Assembly (NCBI GenBank): GCA_947490145.1
Contig: CANLGD010000026.1
Coordinates: forward strand, 1-33,726
Direction of reading: 5' to 3'
DNA length: 33,726 nucleotides
From: Flavobacteriia bacterium
GTDB lineage: Bacteria > Bacteroidota > Bacteroidia > Flavobacteriales_D > Crocinitomicaceae
Each line of letters opens with the position of its first letter. Position 1 is the first letter of the stretch. Under the pieces are notes generated by a model. The model did not search any database, had not been told where the DNA came from, and worked only from the letters and a program-made list of their open reading frames with translations. Below are positions 24,692-33,177 of this stretch, in pieces. Position numbers and translations under genes: made by a program.

Positions 24692-25599
24692 TTATCCCAG
24701 TATATAATCGAGAAGATTATTTAAAAAATGCGTTAAAAAGTGCTTTATTGCAAAATGATTTTTTTGATTACGAAATAATTGTTGTTGATGACGGTTCCAA
24801 AATTGAATTGAAACCAGTTATTGATCTATTTCAAATTAATTCTAAAATTAAAATTAATTATTTCAAAATCGAGAATTCAGGACCAGGATTAGCGAGAAAT
24901 TTTGGAGTTACTAAAGCTCAAGGAAAATATATAGTCTTTCTTGATTCTGATGATTTATTGTATCAAGGAGCTTTACATGTTTATAAAAAAATGATTGAAT
25001 CTCATGATTTTTCGGCATTTATTACTTTGAGATTTAATCAATTAAACGAACAGATTGATACAGAGATTTATTTGGTTGAAAATCAAAAATTAGAATATTG
25101 TACATATAAAAGTTATTTATATAAAAAAAGTAATCCAGAATTTGGGGCTAGTAACATAGTTGTAAAGAAAAAATGTTTTGATGAGGTAGGAGGCTTTGAT
25201 CGTCCTAGGAATAGGAGTTTTCATTTAGAAGATCATGATTTATTACTAAAATTAGCGAAATTCTCAAATTTTGGAATTATATTTCAGCCCAAAACTGTGG
25301 TTTATAGAATACATGAATCAAATAGTATTAATGAAATTGAAAAAATATTAATTGGAATTAACAATTTGACAGAAAAATACAAAAATAATGAATATGAATC
25401 AAAAAAAATAAGTAGATTCAGAACTAGAGCTATTATTGGAATTCCAGTTTTCCATTGGTCAATTAAACTACTAAAACAAAAAATGTTTAAAAAGGCCTTT
25501 AAATTGATGTTTACAGATTTTGTTATGATTTTATCTTTCATAGTTGTATTTTTGCCTATAAAATTAAATTTATCAAAAAATGAAAGAAAGTCTATTTAA
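24676..25599 (+). CDS. Family 2 glycosyltransferase (GT-A fold)
   Basis: A 307-residue transferase. FSIVIPVYNRED opens the GT-A Rossmann core. The nucleotide site is VVDDGS (37-42), and the DxD-type metal motif is D90-S-D92-D93 in VFLDSDDLL. EDHDLLLKLA is the usual acceptor-side motif. It builds the repeat unit from an NDP-sugar. The donor is unidentified, but dTDP-rhamnose-type or UDP-HexNAc-derived sugars made by the flanking genes are candidates. The C-terminus ends in a hydrophobic stretch (DFVMILSFIVVFLPI), implying membrane association. It overlaps both neighbours (16 and 20 nt). Confidence 0.9.
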   Translation: MVFSIVIPVYNREDYLKNALKSALLQNDFFDYEIIVVDDGSKIELKPVIDLFQINSKIKINYFKIENSGPGLARNFGVTKAQGKYIVFLDSDDLLYQGALHVYKKMIESHDFSAFITLRFNQLNEQIDTEIYLVENQKLEYCTYKSYLYKKSNPEFGASNIVVKKKCFDEVGGFDRPRNRSFHLEDHDLLLKLAKFSNFGIIFQPKTVVYRIHESNSINEIEKILIGINNLTEKYKNNEYESKKISRFRTRAIIGIPVFHWSIKLLKQKMFKKAFKLMFTDFVMILSFIVVFLPIKLNLSKNERKSI

Positions 25600-26386
25600 C
25601 TATAATTTACCAAATCAAATTAATCCTTATCGTATTGCTTTGTCTCTAATTTTTAAGAGGTTAAAATGGGATTTAACAATTGAATCTTGGAGATCAAGAA
25701 AAAAATTAAGAAAAATTAAAAATTTACATGAAGGAAAAAAAGCAATTATTATTTGTAATGGACCTTCTTTAAAAGATGTTGATTTTGATGCTTTTATTTC
25801 CAGTGATATTTATTTTATAGGTTTAAATAAAATAAATTTGCTTTTTGATCAAACAAAATTTAGGCCTAATGCAATTCTAGCATCAAATTATTTTGTAATT
25901 GAGCAGAATTTAGATTTTTTTAATGAAACAGATATCCCTCTTTTTTTAAATGCAGATAAGCATAAAACATTGAAAAATAGAGAAAATGTTAGCTTTTTAA
26001 ATTTTGCTTCTACCCCCAGAAGATTTGCATTAGATTGTTCTCTTTCGATGTTTCAAGGACATACTGTTACTTATGCTGCAATGCAACTGGCTTTTCACAT
26101 GGGTTTTAAGAATGTTGCATTGATAGGGTGTGATCATAATTTTGCAACCAAAGGAACCTCAAACAAAACTGTAATAGCTGAAAAAGAGGATTTAAATCAT
26201 TTTCATCCTAAGTATTTCGCTGATGGAGTAAAATGGGACCTTCCAGATTTATTAGGTTCAGAACATCATTATGAATTGGCAGATCAGGTTTACGAAGAAA
26301 ATGGGAGAAAAATATATAACTGTACCGAAGGCGGTAAATTAGAAATTTTTGAAAGAGCTACCTTGGATTTTTTCATTAAGTTATAA
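25580..26386 (+). CDS. DUF115/GT42-like putative glycosyltransferase, copy A
   Basis: A 268-residue protein carrying NGPSLKDVD (60-68), a long beta/alpha stretch GHTVTYAAMQLAFHMGFKNV (160-179) and IGCDHNF (182-188), then FHPKYFADGVKWDLPDL. This resembles the DUF115/MptE-like fold of the Maf flagellin nonulosonate transferases. The N-terminal NGPSLK..D and the later ALGYKE-type motif also recall GT42 sialyltransferases such as CstII. It is a paralogue of the gene at 29089. It would transfer a CMP-sugar acid to the growing repeat unit. The family call is from motif memory and the donor is inferred from the CMP-sugar cassette. Confidence 0.7.
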   Translation: MKESLFNYNLPNQINPYRIALSLIFKRLKWDLTIESWRSRKKLRKIKNLHEGKKAIIICNGPSLKDVDFDAFISSDIYFIGLNKINLLFDQTKFRPNAILASNYFVIEQNLDFFNETDIPLFLNADKHKTLKNRENVSFLNFASTPRRFALDCSLSMFQGHTVTYAAMQLAFHMGFKNVALIGCDHNFATKGTSNKTVIAEKEDLNHFHPKYFADGVKWDLPDLLGSEHHYELADQVYEENGRKIYNCTEGGKLEIFERATLDFFIKL

Positions 26387-26401
26387 TATAAAACATTATT
26401 A

Positions 26402-27736
26402 ATGTCATTATCTTCTGTTAATTTATTGTACACTATTAATTTTTTATTAATATTATTTAATTTTCAAAATTTTAGTGAAAGTTTTTTAGTGAGAATAGCT
26501 ACACCATTAATTCTATTAATTTCAGCAATTGTTTCTTTAGGTTATTTAGAAAGGAATAATTATAGAATAAATCTCAAAAAAAATTTTTTGTATTTAGTGG
26601 TCATTTTGTTTTTTTTGACTGGTTTATTAAGACACAATCATCCAGAAGCAACCTTAAATTACTCCATATTACTGGTAATATCATATTCTTCTTTTATTTT
26701 ATTATCTTATAATACAATTTTGGAAAATTGTCGAGATGGACTAATAGTAAATGAAATTATTTATAAACTTTTACTATTTCCATTTGCTATTTTTGCTGCT
26801 ATAAACGTATTATTCTTCTATTTAAACATTAGTTTTTCTGGGGGAGGGCATGATATTTCAATTGGGAATGCTGTACTTTTGGCTAATTTTGGAATTTTTA
26901 CACCTCGAATTAAGTTCGCATTTGCTGATGGAATAAATAGTTTCGCAATGGGAATTTCTTTGATGTTTTATATTTCATTATTTTCAGCTTTCTTTTTTTC
27001 GTACAAAAGATTGTTTTCAATTTTTTCATTATTTATTTTTTTCATTATACTTTTATATACTGATTCTAGATCAGCTATCGTTTATCCAATATTAATTTTA
27101 ATTCTAATTTTTATTTTGAATTATTTTAAAAAGTATTTATCCATTTTTTACTGCGTGCCATTTTTTTATATTTTTTCTCCTTTTTTGATGGTTTTTCTAT
27201 TGACAACAATTGCATATCTAGGTATTGGGGAGGATATTTCTAGAAGTGATACTGAGGGAGAAACAGGAAATGGAAGATTTATAATGTGGGCAATTTCTTT
27301 ATATGAGTTCATTGATTTTAAACTTCATCATATTTTTGGATATGGCATTTTTGGGCATTATAAATCAGGTGCATCAGAAAATTGGGCAATTATTTTTCCC
27401 AGTTATAAAAATCCAGACATAATTCACCCCCATAATTCGATGATTTCAATGCTGTTTGATTATGGATACTTTGGAGTGTTGTTTTATTTTTTGTTTCTGC
27501 TTAATTTAGTGAAAAAGTTAATTAACTTTGCAAAAAAATATTTTGTAGGTTCATTATATTTGTTAAGCTTTTTATTGTTAGTTATTTTTTTAGGAATGTC
27601 AGAAACTATTTTTAGCTCTTATTATGGTAGTATTATGTATATTTTATTATTTGTTTTTACTCTAATCTCGATCATTGTAAATTTTGAAAAAACAATCAAT
27701 ATTGTATTTCTTCCAACTACAAAAAAAAGGAAATAA
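26402..27736 (+). CDS. wzy: Wzy-like polysaccharide polymerase, copy A
   Basis: A 444-residue protein with roughly 10-12 membrane segments and a large periplasmic loop, the shape of O-antigen/capsule polymerases and ligases (Wzy/WaaL). The loop holds GNGRFIMWAISLYEF, GYGIFGHYKSGASENW and HPHNSMISMLF, and DSRSAIVYP comes earlier. All of these are echoed in the neighbouring paralogue at 27825. It should link lipid-bound repeat units in the periplasm. It starts 15 nt after copy A of the DUF115-type gene. Its specificity relative to copy B is unknown. Confidence 0.82.
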   Translation: MSLSSVNLLYTINFLLILFNFQNFSESFLVRIATPLILLISAIVSLGYLERNNYRINLKKNFLYLVVILFFLTGLLRHNHPEATLNYSILLVISYSSFILLSYNTILENCRDGLIVNEIIYKLLLFPFAIFAAINVLFFYLNISFSGGGHDISIGNAVLLANFGIFTPRIKFAFADGINSFAMGISLMFYISLFSAFFFSYKRLFSIFSLFIFFIILLYTDSRSAIVYPILILILIFILNYFKKYLSIFYCVPFFYIFSPFLMVFLLTTIAYLGIGEDISRSDTEGETGNGRFIMWAISLYEFIDFKLHHIFGYGIFGHYKSGASENWAIIFPSYKNPDIIHPHNSMISMLFDYGYFGVLFYFLFLLNLVKKLINFAKKYFVGSLYLLSFLLLVIFLGMSETIFSSYYGSIMYILLFVFTLISIIVNFEKTINIVFLPTTKKRK

Positions 27737-27824
27737 GTGCAACAAACCAGTAAAACTAGAAAGGTGAAGAGAAAAATAAAAAATACCCTTATTCTATTTA
27801 TAAATTATTTTAATATTTAGTTTA

Positions 27825-29111
27825 ATGATATTTCCAATTTCTATTATTACATTATCAATTGTTCAAGTTTACCTTGGTTTTGTGCCTTTAGGTTTATTGG
27901 TTATTCTCTTAATGCTTTTATATATATATTCAACAAAAACTGAAATTGGGTTCGAAGATATTTTTGTAAATAATTTTTCTTTCTTTCTGTTTATCTCTCT
28001 AGTTATAATTTCCCTCTTAAGGTCAGGGCACCCAGAATTAAGTATCAGATTCCAGTTATATAAGATTTTTTATTTAATTACATTTATTCTCTTTTTTGTA
28101 AAATTATTTATATATTTTACACAAAAAAAATTATCGTTTATTGATAATATTTATAATTTTATCATTATACCATTCACTTGTCATTTGGTTTTGAACATAA
28201 TTTTATCAGTTATTGGTGTCAAAATTGGTCAAGAAGTTTTAACAGAGGAAGCAATTACTACAAATTCTGTTCTTCTTGACTCTATTGGTATTAATTCGGC
28301 GCGCATTCAATTTCCTTTGTCAGGTGGCTTTAATAATTACGCAACAATTGTAGGTGCTGTTTTGACTTTGAGTCTCCACTATTTTTTCTTTATAAGTAAA
28401 AATAAAAGTATAGTTATAGTTAACATTATATTGTCAATAATTGTTTTATTTTGCGTTGACTCTAGGTCGTGTTTGATCTCTCCATTTTTGATTTTATTTT
28501 TATTTTATGGCATTAAAAATTTTAAAAAAATATCCTTTCTTCGACTTTCTATGTTATGGTTCTTTTTTGGGACATTAGCATTGACTATAATTTTGCCACT
28601 TTTGGCCGAAATGCCTTTTATTTTAAATATTACGCGATCTGCTAGTGATTTAGCTACAGGGAATGCTAGATTTTTAATTTGGAATATTGCTTTCTCAGAA
28701 TTTTCGGATTTTAAAGTAGTTCATATTTTTGGATTTGGGGAGTTTGGACATTATAGCTCTGGTGCTTCACTAATTTGGTCAATAATCTTTTCTACTTATG
28801 AAAATAGTGAGTTAAAAACACCTCATAATACTTTGTTGATTATGCTTTTTGATATCGGTTATTTGGGTGTGTTAATTTTTTCAATTTGGGTAATGAAAAC
28901 ATTGTCTTGGGTTTTAAAGTATTGGAGAAACAATAAAAACATTTCATTGTTATTTCTTTCTTTTTTTCTTTTTCATTTATCGGTTGGAAACACTGAAAGT
29001 CTAATGTTTTATTACAGTACTAACTATTTTTATTTGTTCATAGCTATATTTATAGCTATATTTGTTGAAAGAATAACAGTTGATAATTATGGTAAAAAGA
29101 TTTCATCCTAG
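27825..29111 (+). CDS. Wzy-like polysaccharide polymerase, copy B
   Basis: A 428-residue paralogue of the preceding gene. Shared signatures are DSRSCLISP, GNARFLIWNIAFSEF, GFGEFGHYSSGAS, TPHNTLLIMLFDIGYLG and the upstream RSGHPELS (compare RHNHPEAT in copy A). It has the same Wzy/WaaL topology. Divergence is moderate, so the duplication is not recent. The ATG is taken at 27825, after an 88-nt gap, the widest in the late operon, which could hold weak regulation. It overlaps the following DUF115-type gene by 23 nt. It may be a second polymerase with a different linkage or a ligase. Confidence 0.8.
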   Translation: MIFPISIITLSIVQVYLGFVPLGLLVILLMLLYIYSTKTEIGFEDIFVNNFSFFLFISLVIISLLRSGHPELSIRFQLYKIFYLITFILFFVKLFIYFTQKKLSFIDNIYNFIIIPFTCHLVLNIILSVIGVKIGQEVLTEEAITTNSVLLDSIGINSARIQFPLSGGFNNYATIVGAVLTLSLHYFFFISKNKSIVIVNIILSIIVLFCVDSRSCLISPFLILFLFYGIKNFKKISFLRLSMLWFFFGTLALTIILPLLAEMPFILNITRSASDLATGNARFLIWNIAFSEFSDFKVVHIFGFGEFGHYSSGASLIWSIIFSTYENSELKTPHNTLLIMLFDIGYLGVLIFSIWVMKTLSWVLKYWRNNKNISLLFLSFFLFHLSVGNTESLMFYYSTNYFYLFIAIFIAIFVERITVDNYGKKISS

Positions 29112-29877
29112 TCGGGTTTTACCTGCGATTAAAAGGAGATTAAATGAGCGGAAATTTCTAAAGTATTGGGATAATTCAGCCAAAGGGAAACAAGAAAAAG
29201 AGTACTTAACATCTATAAAAGGTAAGTATAAAGATGAAAGGCTTTTTCTAATTGCTAATGGACCGAGTATCAAAGATATGGATTTATCAATTTTAAAAAA
29301 TGAATACACTATGTGTATGAATCGTTTTTACATTTATTTTGATAAAATTGGTTTTACTCCAAACTTTTTAGTGTGTGTTGAAGATACTGTTTTAGATCAA
29401 TTCTCGAATGATTTTAATGAGTTAAAAATTGAACATAAATTTATTAATTGGAGACAATTTAAAAAGATACCTAACAGTCATTATTTGAAAGAATCCTATA
29501 CTTTTAATCCCTTTTTTCAAACTGATTTAACCAAACCTACTCATTTTGGAGGTACAGTTACTTTTGCTTGTTTACAATTAGCTTATTATCTTGGGTTTAA
29601 AGAAGTCATTATTATAGGTATGGATCACAATTTTAAGGAAACAGGCAGAGCTGCAACAGTTGAGGTGAGAACTTATGAAAAAGATGAAAGTCATTTTGAC
29701 CCAAATTACTTCCCGAAAGGAATGAAGTGGGTATTGCCTGATTTAGATAAGTCAGAAGTTGGTTATAATATTGCAAATGATTTTTACAATGAAAAAAATC
29801 GAAAAATTTATGATGCTACAATAAATGGCAAATGTGATATTTTTGAAAAAAAACCTTTTGAATCTTTTTTTCTTTGA
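29089..29877 (+). CDS. DUF115/GT42-like putative glycosyltransferase, copy B
   Basis: A 262-residue paralogue of the 25580 gene. It shares NGPSIKDMD (57-65), GGTVTFACLQLAYYLGFKEV (154-173), IGMDHNF (176-182), HFDPNYFPKGMKWVLPDL and the C-terminal RKIYDATINGKCDIFE. H202 corresponds to H207 of copy A. I use ATG 29089 rather than the TTG at 29080. It overlaps the Wzy copy B gene by 23 nt. Two transferases of this type in one locus suggest two linkages to the same or related sugar acids. The donor is inferred, not shown. Confidence 0.7.
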   Translation: MVKRFHPSRVLPAIKRRLNERKFLKYWDNSAKGKQEKEYLTSIKGKYKDERLFLIANGPSIKDMDLSILKNEYTMCMNRFYIYFDKIGFTPNFLVCVEDTVLDQFSNDFNELKIEHKFINWRQFKKIPNSHYLKESYTFNPFFQTDLTKPTHFGGTVTFACLQLAYYLGFKEVIIIGMDHNFKETGRAATVEVRTYEKDESHFDPNYFPKGMKWVLPDLDKSEVGYNIANDFYNEKNRKIYDATINGKCDIFEKKPFESFFL

Positions 29878-29879
29878 AG

Positions 29880-30620
29880 ATGAAAAAAAACAGAATTTTA
29901 AATATTGAAATACTCTCCATAACCACAGAATTTCTTTTAGAAAATATGCATGAAGGAGTATTGTTTACACCTAATGTCGATCATCTTGTACGACTTCAAA
30001 AAGATAAATCTTTCTTTGAAATTTACAAGAAGGCTGATTGGGTTATTTGTGATAGCAAAATTGTCAATTTAGGAGCAAAATTTTTATCTAATCCATTTCT
30101 AGAAGTTATTCCTGGTTCATCATTTTTTACTGCATTTTATGACTATCATAAAAATTCTACTAACAAAATTTTTTTGTTAGGTGCAAAAGAAGGTGTTGCC
30201 AAGTTAGCTATGTATAACATTAATAAGAAAACAAATTCAACTATTATTTGTGATTTTTATTCTCCAAGTTTTGGTTTTGAAACCAACCAGGAAGAATGTA
30301 ATTTAATTATCGAGAAGATAAATGCTTCTGATTCAAACATCTTGGTTGTTGGATTAGGTGCTCCCAAACAAGAATTTTGGATCATGAAAAACAAAGATAA
30401 ATTAAAAAACATTAAATTATTTATGGCCTTGGGCGCAACAATTGATTTTGAAGCGGGAACACTAAAAAGAGCGCCTAAAATTTTTCAAAAATTAAGTCTT
30501 GAATGGTTCTATCGCTTTTTGATGGAGCCAAAAAGATTAGGGAAAAGGTATTTAAAAGATGTATCTTTTTTTTGGTATATAATAAAGCAAAAAACAAAAA
30601 TGTATAAAAATCCATTTTAA
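29880..30620 (+). CDS. WecG/TagA/CpsF-family (GT26) glycosyltransferase
   Basis: A 246-residue transferase. Signatures are TPNVDHL (30-36), VICDSK (55-60), the glycine-rich VVGLGAPKQEFWIM and the C-terminal WYRFLMEPKRLGKRYL. Members add the second or third sugar (such as ManNAc or ManNAcA) to lipid-linked GlcNAc or similar acceptors in teichoic acid, ECA and capsule synthesis. The usual D-G pair is D58-S59 here. I start at ATG 29880. An alternative TTG at 29874 would overlap the upstream stop (TTGA). It is the last gene of the rightward operon, and its stop overlaps that of convergent rfbB by 4 nt. Confidence 0.88.
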   Translation: MKKNRILNIEILSITTEFLLENMHEGVLFTPNVDHLVRLQKDKSFFEIYKKADWVICDSKIVNLGAKFLSNPFLEVIPGSSFFTAFYDYHKNSTNKIFLLGAKEGVAKLAMYNINKKTNSTIICDFYSPSFGFETNQEECNLIIEKINASDSNILVVGLGAPKQEFWIMKNKDKLKNIKLFMALGATIDFEAGTLKRAPKIFQKLSLEWFYRFLMEPKRLGKRYLKDVSFFWYIIKQKTKMYKNPF

Positions 30621-31651
30621 TTTTTTTCTAAAATTAGTTCTAAAGAGTTCAAATACCAGTCAATAGTCTTTAAAATCCCTGAATCGAAATTTTCTTCTGC
30701 TTTCCAACTTAATTGAGACTCAATTTTAGTTGCATCAATTGCATAACGTTTATCGTGTCCAAGTCTGTCAGTAACAAAAGTAATTTGCTCTAAATATGAT
30801 TCTCCATCAATTCTAGGATTACGTTGATCTAAAATCATTAGAATTTTTTTGGTCAATTCAATATTCGTAAGTTCATTTTTCCCTCCTATATTATAAGTTT
30901 CTCCGCTTTTTCCAGAATGAAAAGTCAAGTCAATTCCTTTACAATGATCTAAAACATAAAGCCAATCTCTTATATTTTCTCCATTTCCATAAATTGGAAT
31001 ATTTTTTAATGCTAATGCATTTTTAATAATTGTTGGGATTAATTTTTCTGAGTGTTGTTTTGGTCCATAATTGTTTGAGCAATTCGTGGTTACTGTATTT
31101 AGCCCAAAAGTGTGATAATAACTTCTCACGAGCATGTCACTACTTGCTTTTGAAGCACTATAAGGACTATTTGGAGCATAAGGAGTTTCTTCAGTAAATA
31201 ACCCAGTTTTTCCTAAAGTGCCATAAACTTCATCCGTAGAAACATGCAAAAAACGGGCATCTTGAAAATCATTCTTTAATAAATTCTTATTGTCAAACCA
31301 AGTATTTCTTGCTGATTCGATTAAAGTATGTGTTCCTACAATATTTGTTTGAATAAATACTGATGAATCTTTGATTGAATTATCAACATGAGACTCTGCT
31401 GCAAAATGAAAGACGCCTTGAAACTGGTATTTCAAAAATAAACTTTCGACTAATTTTTTATCACAAATATCTCCATGGATAAAGGTATAATTTTGTTCAT
31501 CTGCTGAAATTTCTTTCAAATTATCTAAATTTCCAGCATAACTTAAAAGATCTAAGTTTACAATATGATAATTTGGATACTTTTTGAGTAAATGAATTAT
31601 AAAGTTTGAACCTATAAATCCTGCTCCACCTGTAATTAAAATATTAACCAT
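30617..31651 (-). CDS. rfbB: dTDP-glucose 4,6-dehydratase
   Basis: A 344-residue extended SDR. NAD motif GGAGFIG (8-14), AAESHVD (84-90), the catalytic T139-D140-E141 of STDEVYG and Y164-S-A-S-K168 are all present, as required for dTDP-D-glucose dehydration to the 4-keto-6-deoxy sugar. It is the last gene of the leftward rfbA-rfbC-rfbB set, its ATG overlapping the rfbC end by 8 nt. The product is the precursor of dTDP-L-rhamnose and other deoxysugars. Confidence 0.97.
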   Translation of the reverse strand: MVNILITGGAGFIGSNFIIHLLKKYPNYHIVNLDLLSYAGNLDNLKEISADEQNYTFIHGDICDKKLVESLFLKYQFQGVFHFAAESHVDNSIKDSSVFIQTNIVGTHTLIESARNTWFDNKNLLKNDFQDARFLHVSTDEVYGTLGKTGLFTEETPYAPNSPYSASKASSDMLVRSYYHTFGLNTVTTNCSNNYGPKQHSEKLIPTIIKNALALKNIPIYGNGENIRDWLYVLDHCKGIDLTFHSGKSGETYNIGGKNELTNIELTKKILMILDQRNPRIDGESYLEQITFVTDRLGHDKRYAIDATKIESQLSWKAEENFDSGILKTIDWYLNSLELILEKN

Positions 31652-32195
31652 GATTTTTTTTAAATTCTTTAAAAGTGTTTAATTTTATATCTTTCTCTGA
31701 AAGGATTAATTTACTTAAGTCTATTTTCCAATCAATATTCAAATCTTCATCGTTCCAAATAATTCCAGTTTCGTTTTCTGGCGAATAATAATTATCAACT
31801 TTGTATGAAAAAATTACTGATTCACTCAAAACAACAAAACCATGAGCAAATCCTCGTGGTATAAATAATTGTTTTTTGTTAATGTCATTTAAAATGATAG
31901 AAAAAGTTTTTCCATATGTTTGAGAGTTTTCTCTTAAATCAACTACTACATCCAAAACTTCTCCTTCAATTACTCTTATTAACTTACTTTGTTCAAAAGG
32001 CTTTTTCTGAATATGTAAACCTCTTAGAACTCCAAAACATGATTTGGATTCATTGTCTTGAATAAATTCAACCTCACCAAAAATATCTTTAAAAGATGAA
32101 AGACTAAATGTTTCAGAAAAATATCCACGATTGTCTTCGAATACATTTGGAGAAATTTCATATAAACCTTTAATATCTGTTTCAAGGAATTTCAT
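31644..32195 (-). CDS. rfbC: dTDP-4-dehydrorhamnose 3,5-epimerase
   Basis: A 183-residue cupin-fold epimerase. DNRGYF (21-26), the catalytic H61 in LRGLHIQ, K71, DVVVDLR (82-88), PRGFAHGF (113-120) and Y131 in FSYKVDNYY match RmlC. It converts dTDP-4-keto-6-deoxy-D-glucose to dTDP-4-keto-L-rhamnose. Its ATG overlaps the rfbA stop as ATGA, so the two are translationally coupled. The length is normal for the family. Confidence 0.96.
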   Translation of the reverse strand: MKFLETDIKGLYEISPNVFEDNRGYFSETFSLSSFKDIFGEVEFIQDNESKSCFGVLRGLHIQKKPFEQSKLIRVIEGEVLDVVVDLRENSQTYGKTFSIILNDINKKQLFIPRGFAHGFVVLSESVIFSYKVDNYYSPENETGIIWNDEDLNIDWKIDLSKLILSEKDIKLNTFKEFKKNHG

Positions 32196-33070
32196 TTGCT
32201 CTTAATTTTTTCATTTAAATATTGACCATAACCAGTTTTTAATAAAGGTTTGATCAATTCTTTCAATTTTACACTGTCTATATATCCCAAGTCATAAGCG
32301 ATTTCTTCGATACAAGCGATTTTTAATCCTTGTCGTTTTTCTATCGTTTGAATAAAGGAACTTGCTTCTAACAAAGACTCATGTGTGCCTGTATCGAGCC
32401 AAGCAAAACCTCTTCCCAACAGCTGGACATTTAATTTGTTCATTTTTAGATAAACTTCATTTACTGCTGTAATTTCTAATTCGCCTCTTTCAGAAGGCCC
32501 TATTTGTTTAGAAATTTCAATGACATCGTTCGTGTAAAAATATAAACCTGTGACTGCAAAATTTGACTTTGGAGAAGCAGGTTTTTCTTCAATTGATATT
32601 ACTTTTTTATGATTGTCAAATTCAGCTACACCATATCTTTCTGGGTCAGAAACATTGTAGCAGAAGATTGAAGATTCATTCTCTATTTCTGCTTTCGCTT
32701 TTGCAACTTGAAGTTTTTCTATAAGTCCTTGCCCATAGAAAATATTGTCTCCTAAAACTAAACACACAGATTCTGAACCAATAAATTCTTCTGCAATTAG
32801 AAATGCTTGAGCAATTCCGTCAGGTTTTTCTTGTGTTAAATAATTCAATTTAATTCCTAAATCAACTCCTGATCCTAAAAGTTTTTTAAAAGATTCTTGA
32901 TCCTCAGGTGTTGTGATTATCAAAATATCCTTAATTTTCGCAAGCATCAAAACCGATAAAGGGTAATATATCATTGGTTTATCATATATTGGTAATAGTT
33001 GCTTCGAAACACCTCTTGTAATTGGGTAGAGCCTAGTGCCTGAACCTCCAGCTAAAATAATTCCTTTCAT
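32192..33070 (-). CDS. rfbA: Glucose-1-phosphate thymidylyltransferase
   Basis: A 292-residue nucleotidyltransferase making dTDP-glucose from dTTP and glucose-1-phosphate. The motif [13 protein letters not shown] (6-18), [18 protein letters not shown] and VLGDNIFYG are typical RmlA. The preferred start is ATG 33068-33070, giving [11 protein letters not shown] and near-identical length to E. coli RfbA (293). A TTG three codons upstream is unneeded. It is the first gene of the leftward set. rfbD, the final reductase, is not in the set. Confidence 0.97.
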   Translation of the reverse strand: MKGIILAGGSGTRLYPITRGVSKQLLPIYDKPMIYYPLSVLMLAKIKDILIITTPEDQESFKKLLGSGVDLGIKLNYLTQEKPDGIAQAFLIAEEFIGSESVCLVLGDNIFYGQGLIEKLQVAKAKAEIENESSIFCYNVSDPERYGVAEFDNHKKVISIEEKPASPKSNFAVTGLYFYTNDVIEISKQIGPSERGELEITAVNEVYLKMNKLNVQLLGRGFAWLDTGTHESLLEASSFIQTIEKRQGLKIACIEEIAYDLGYIDSVKLKELIKPLLKTGYGQYLNEKIKSK

Positions 33071-33123
33071 ATGATACAAAATTAAAAATTATTAAAACAT
33101 TTCACAGTTTTTTTAAATAATAG

Positions 33124-33153
33124 TTGTTTTTTTAAAAAAAATAATTACCTTTG
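33124..33153 (+). promoter_or_regulatory. Consensus Bacteroidota promoter for the outer-membrane protein gene
   Basis: TTG (33124-33126), a 19-nt AT-rich spacer and TACCTTTG (33146-33153) match TTG-N19-TAnnTTTG exactly, 24 nt before the ATG at 33178. This is the clearest promoter in the window and implies a strongly expressed gene. Confidence 0.75.
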
Positions 33154-33177
33154 TGCCGTAATTTAAAAAATATGTAT

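Noticed and set aside
27738..27818. GTG-initiated 26-codon frame between the two Wzy genes
   Set aside because: It is too short, has a rare start, and shows no conserved feature or ribosome-binding context.
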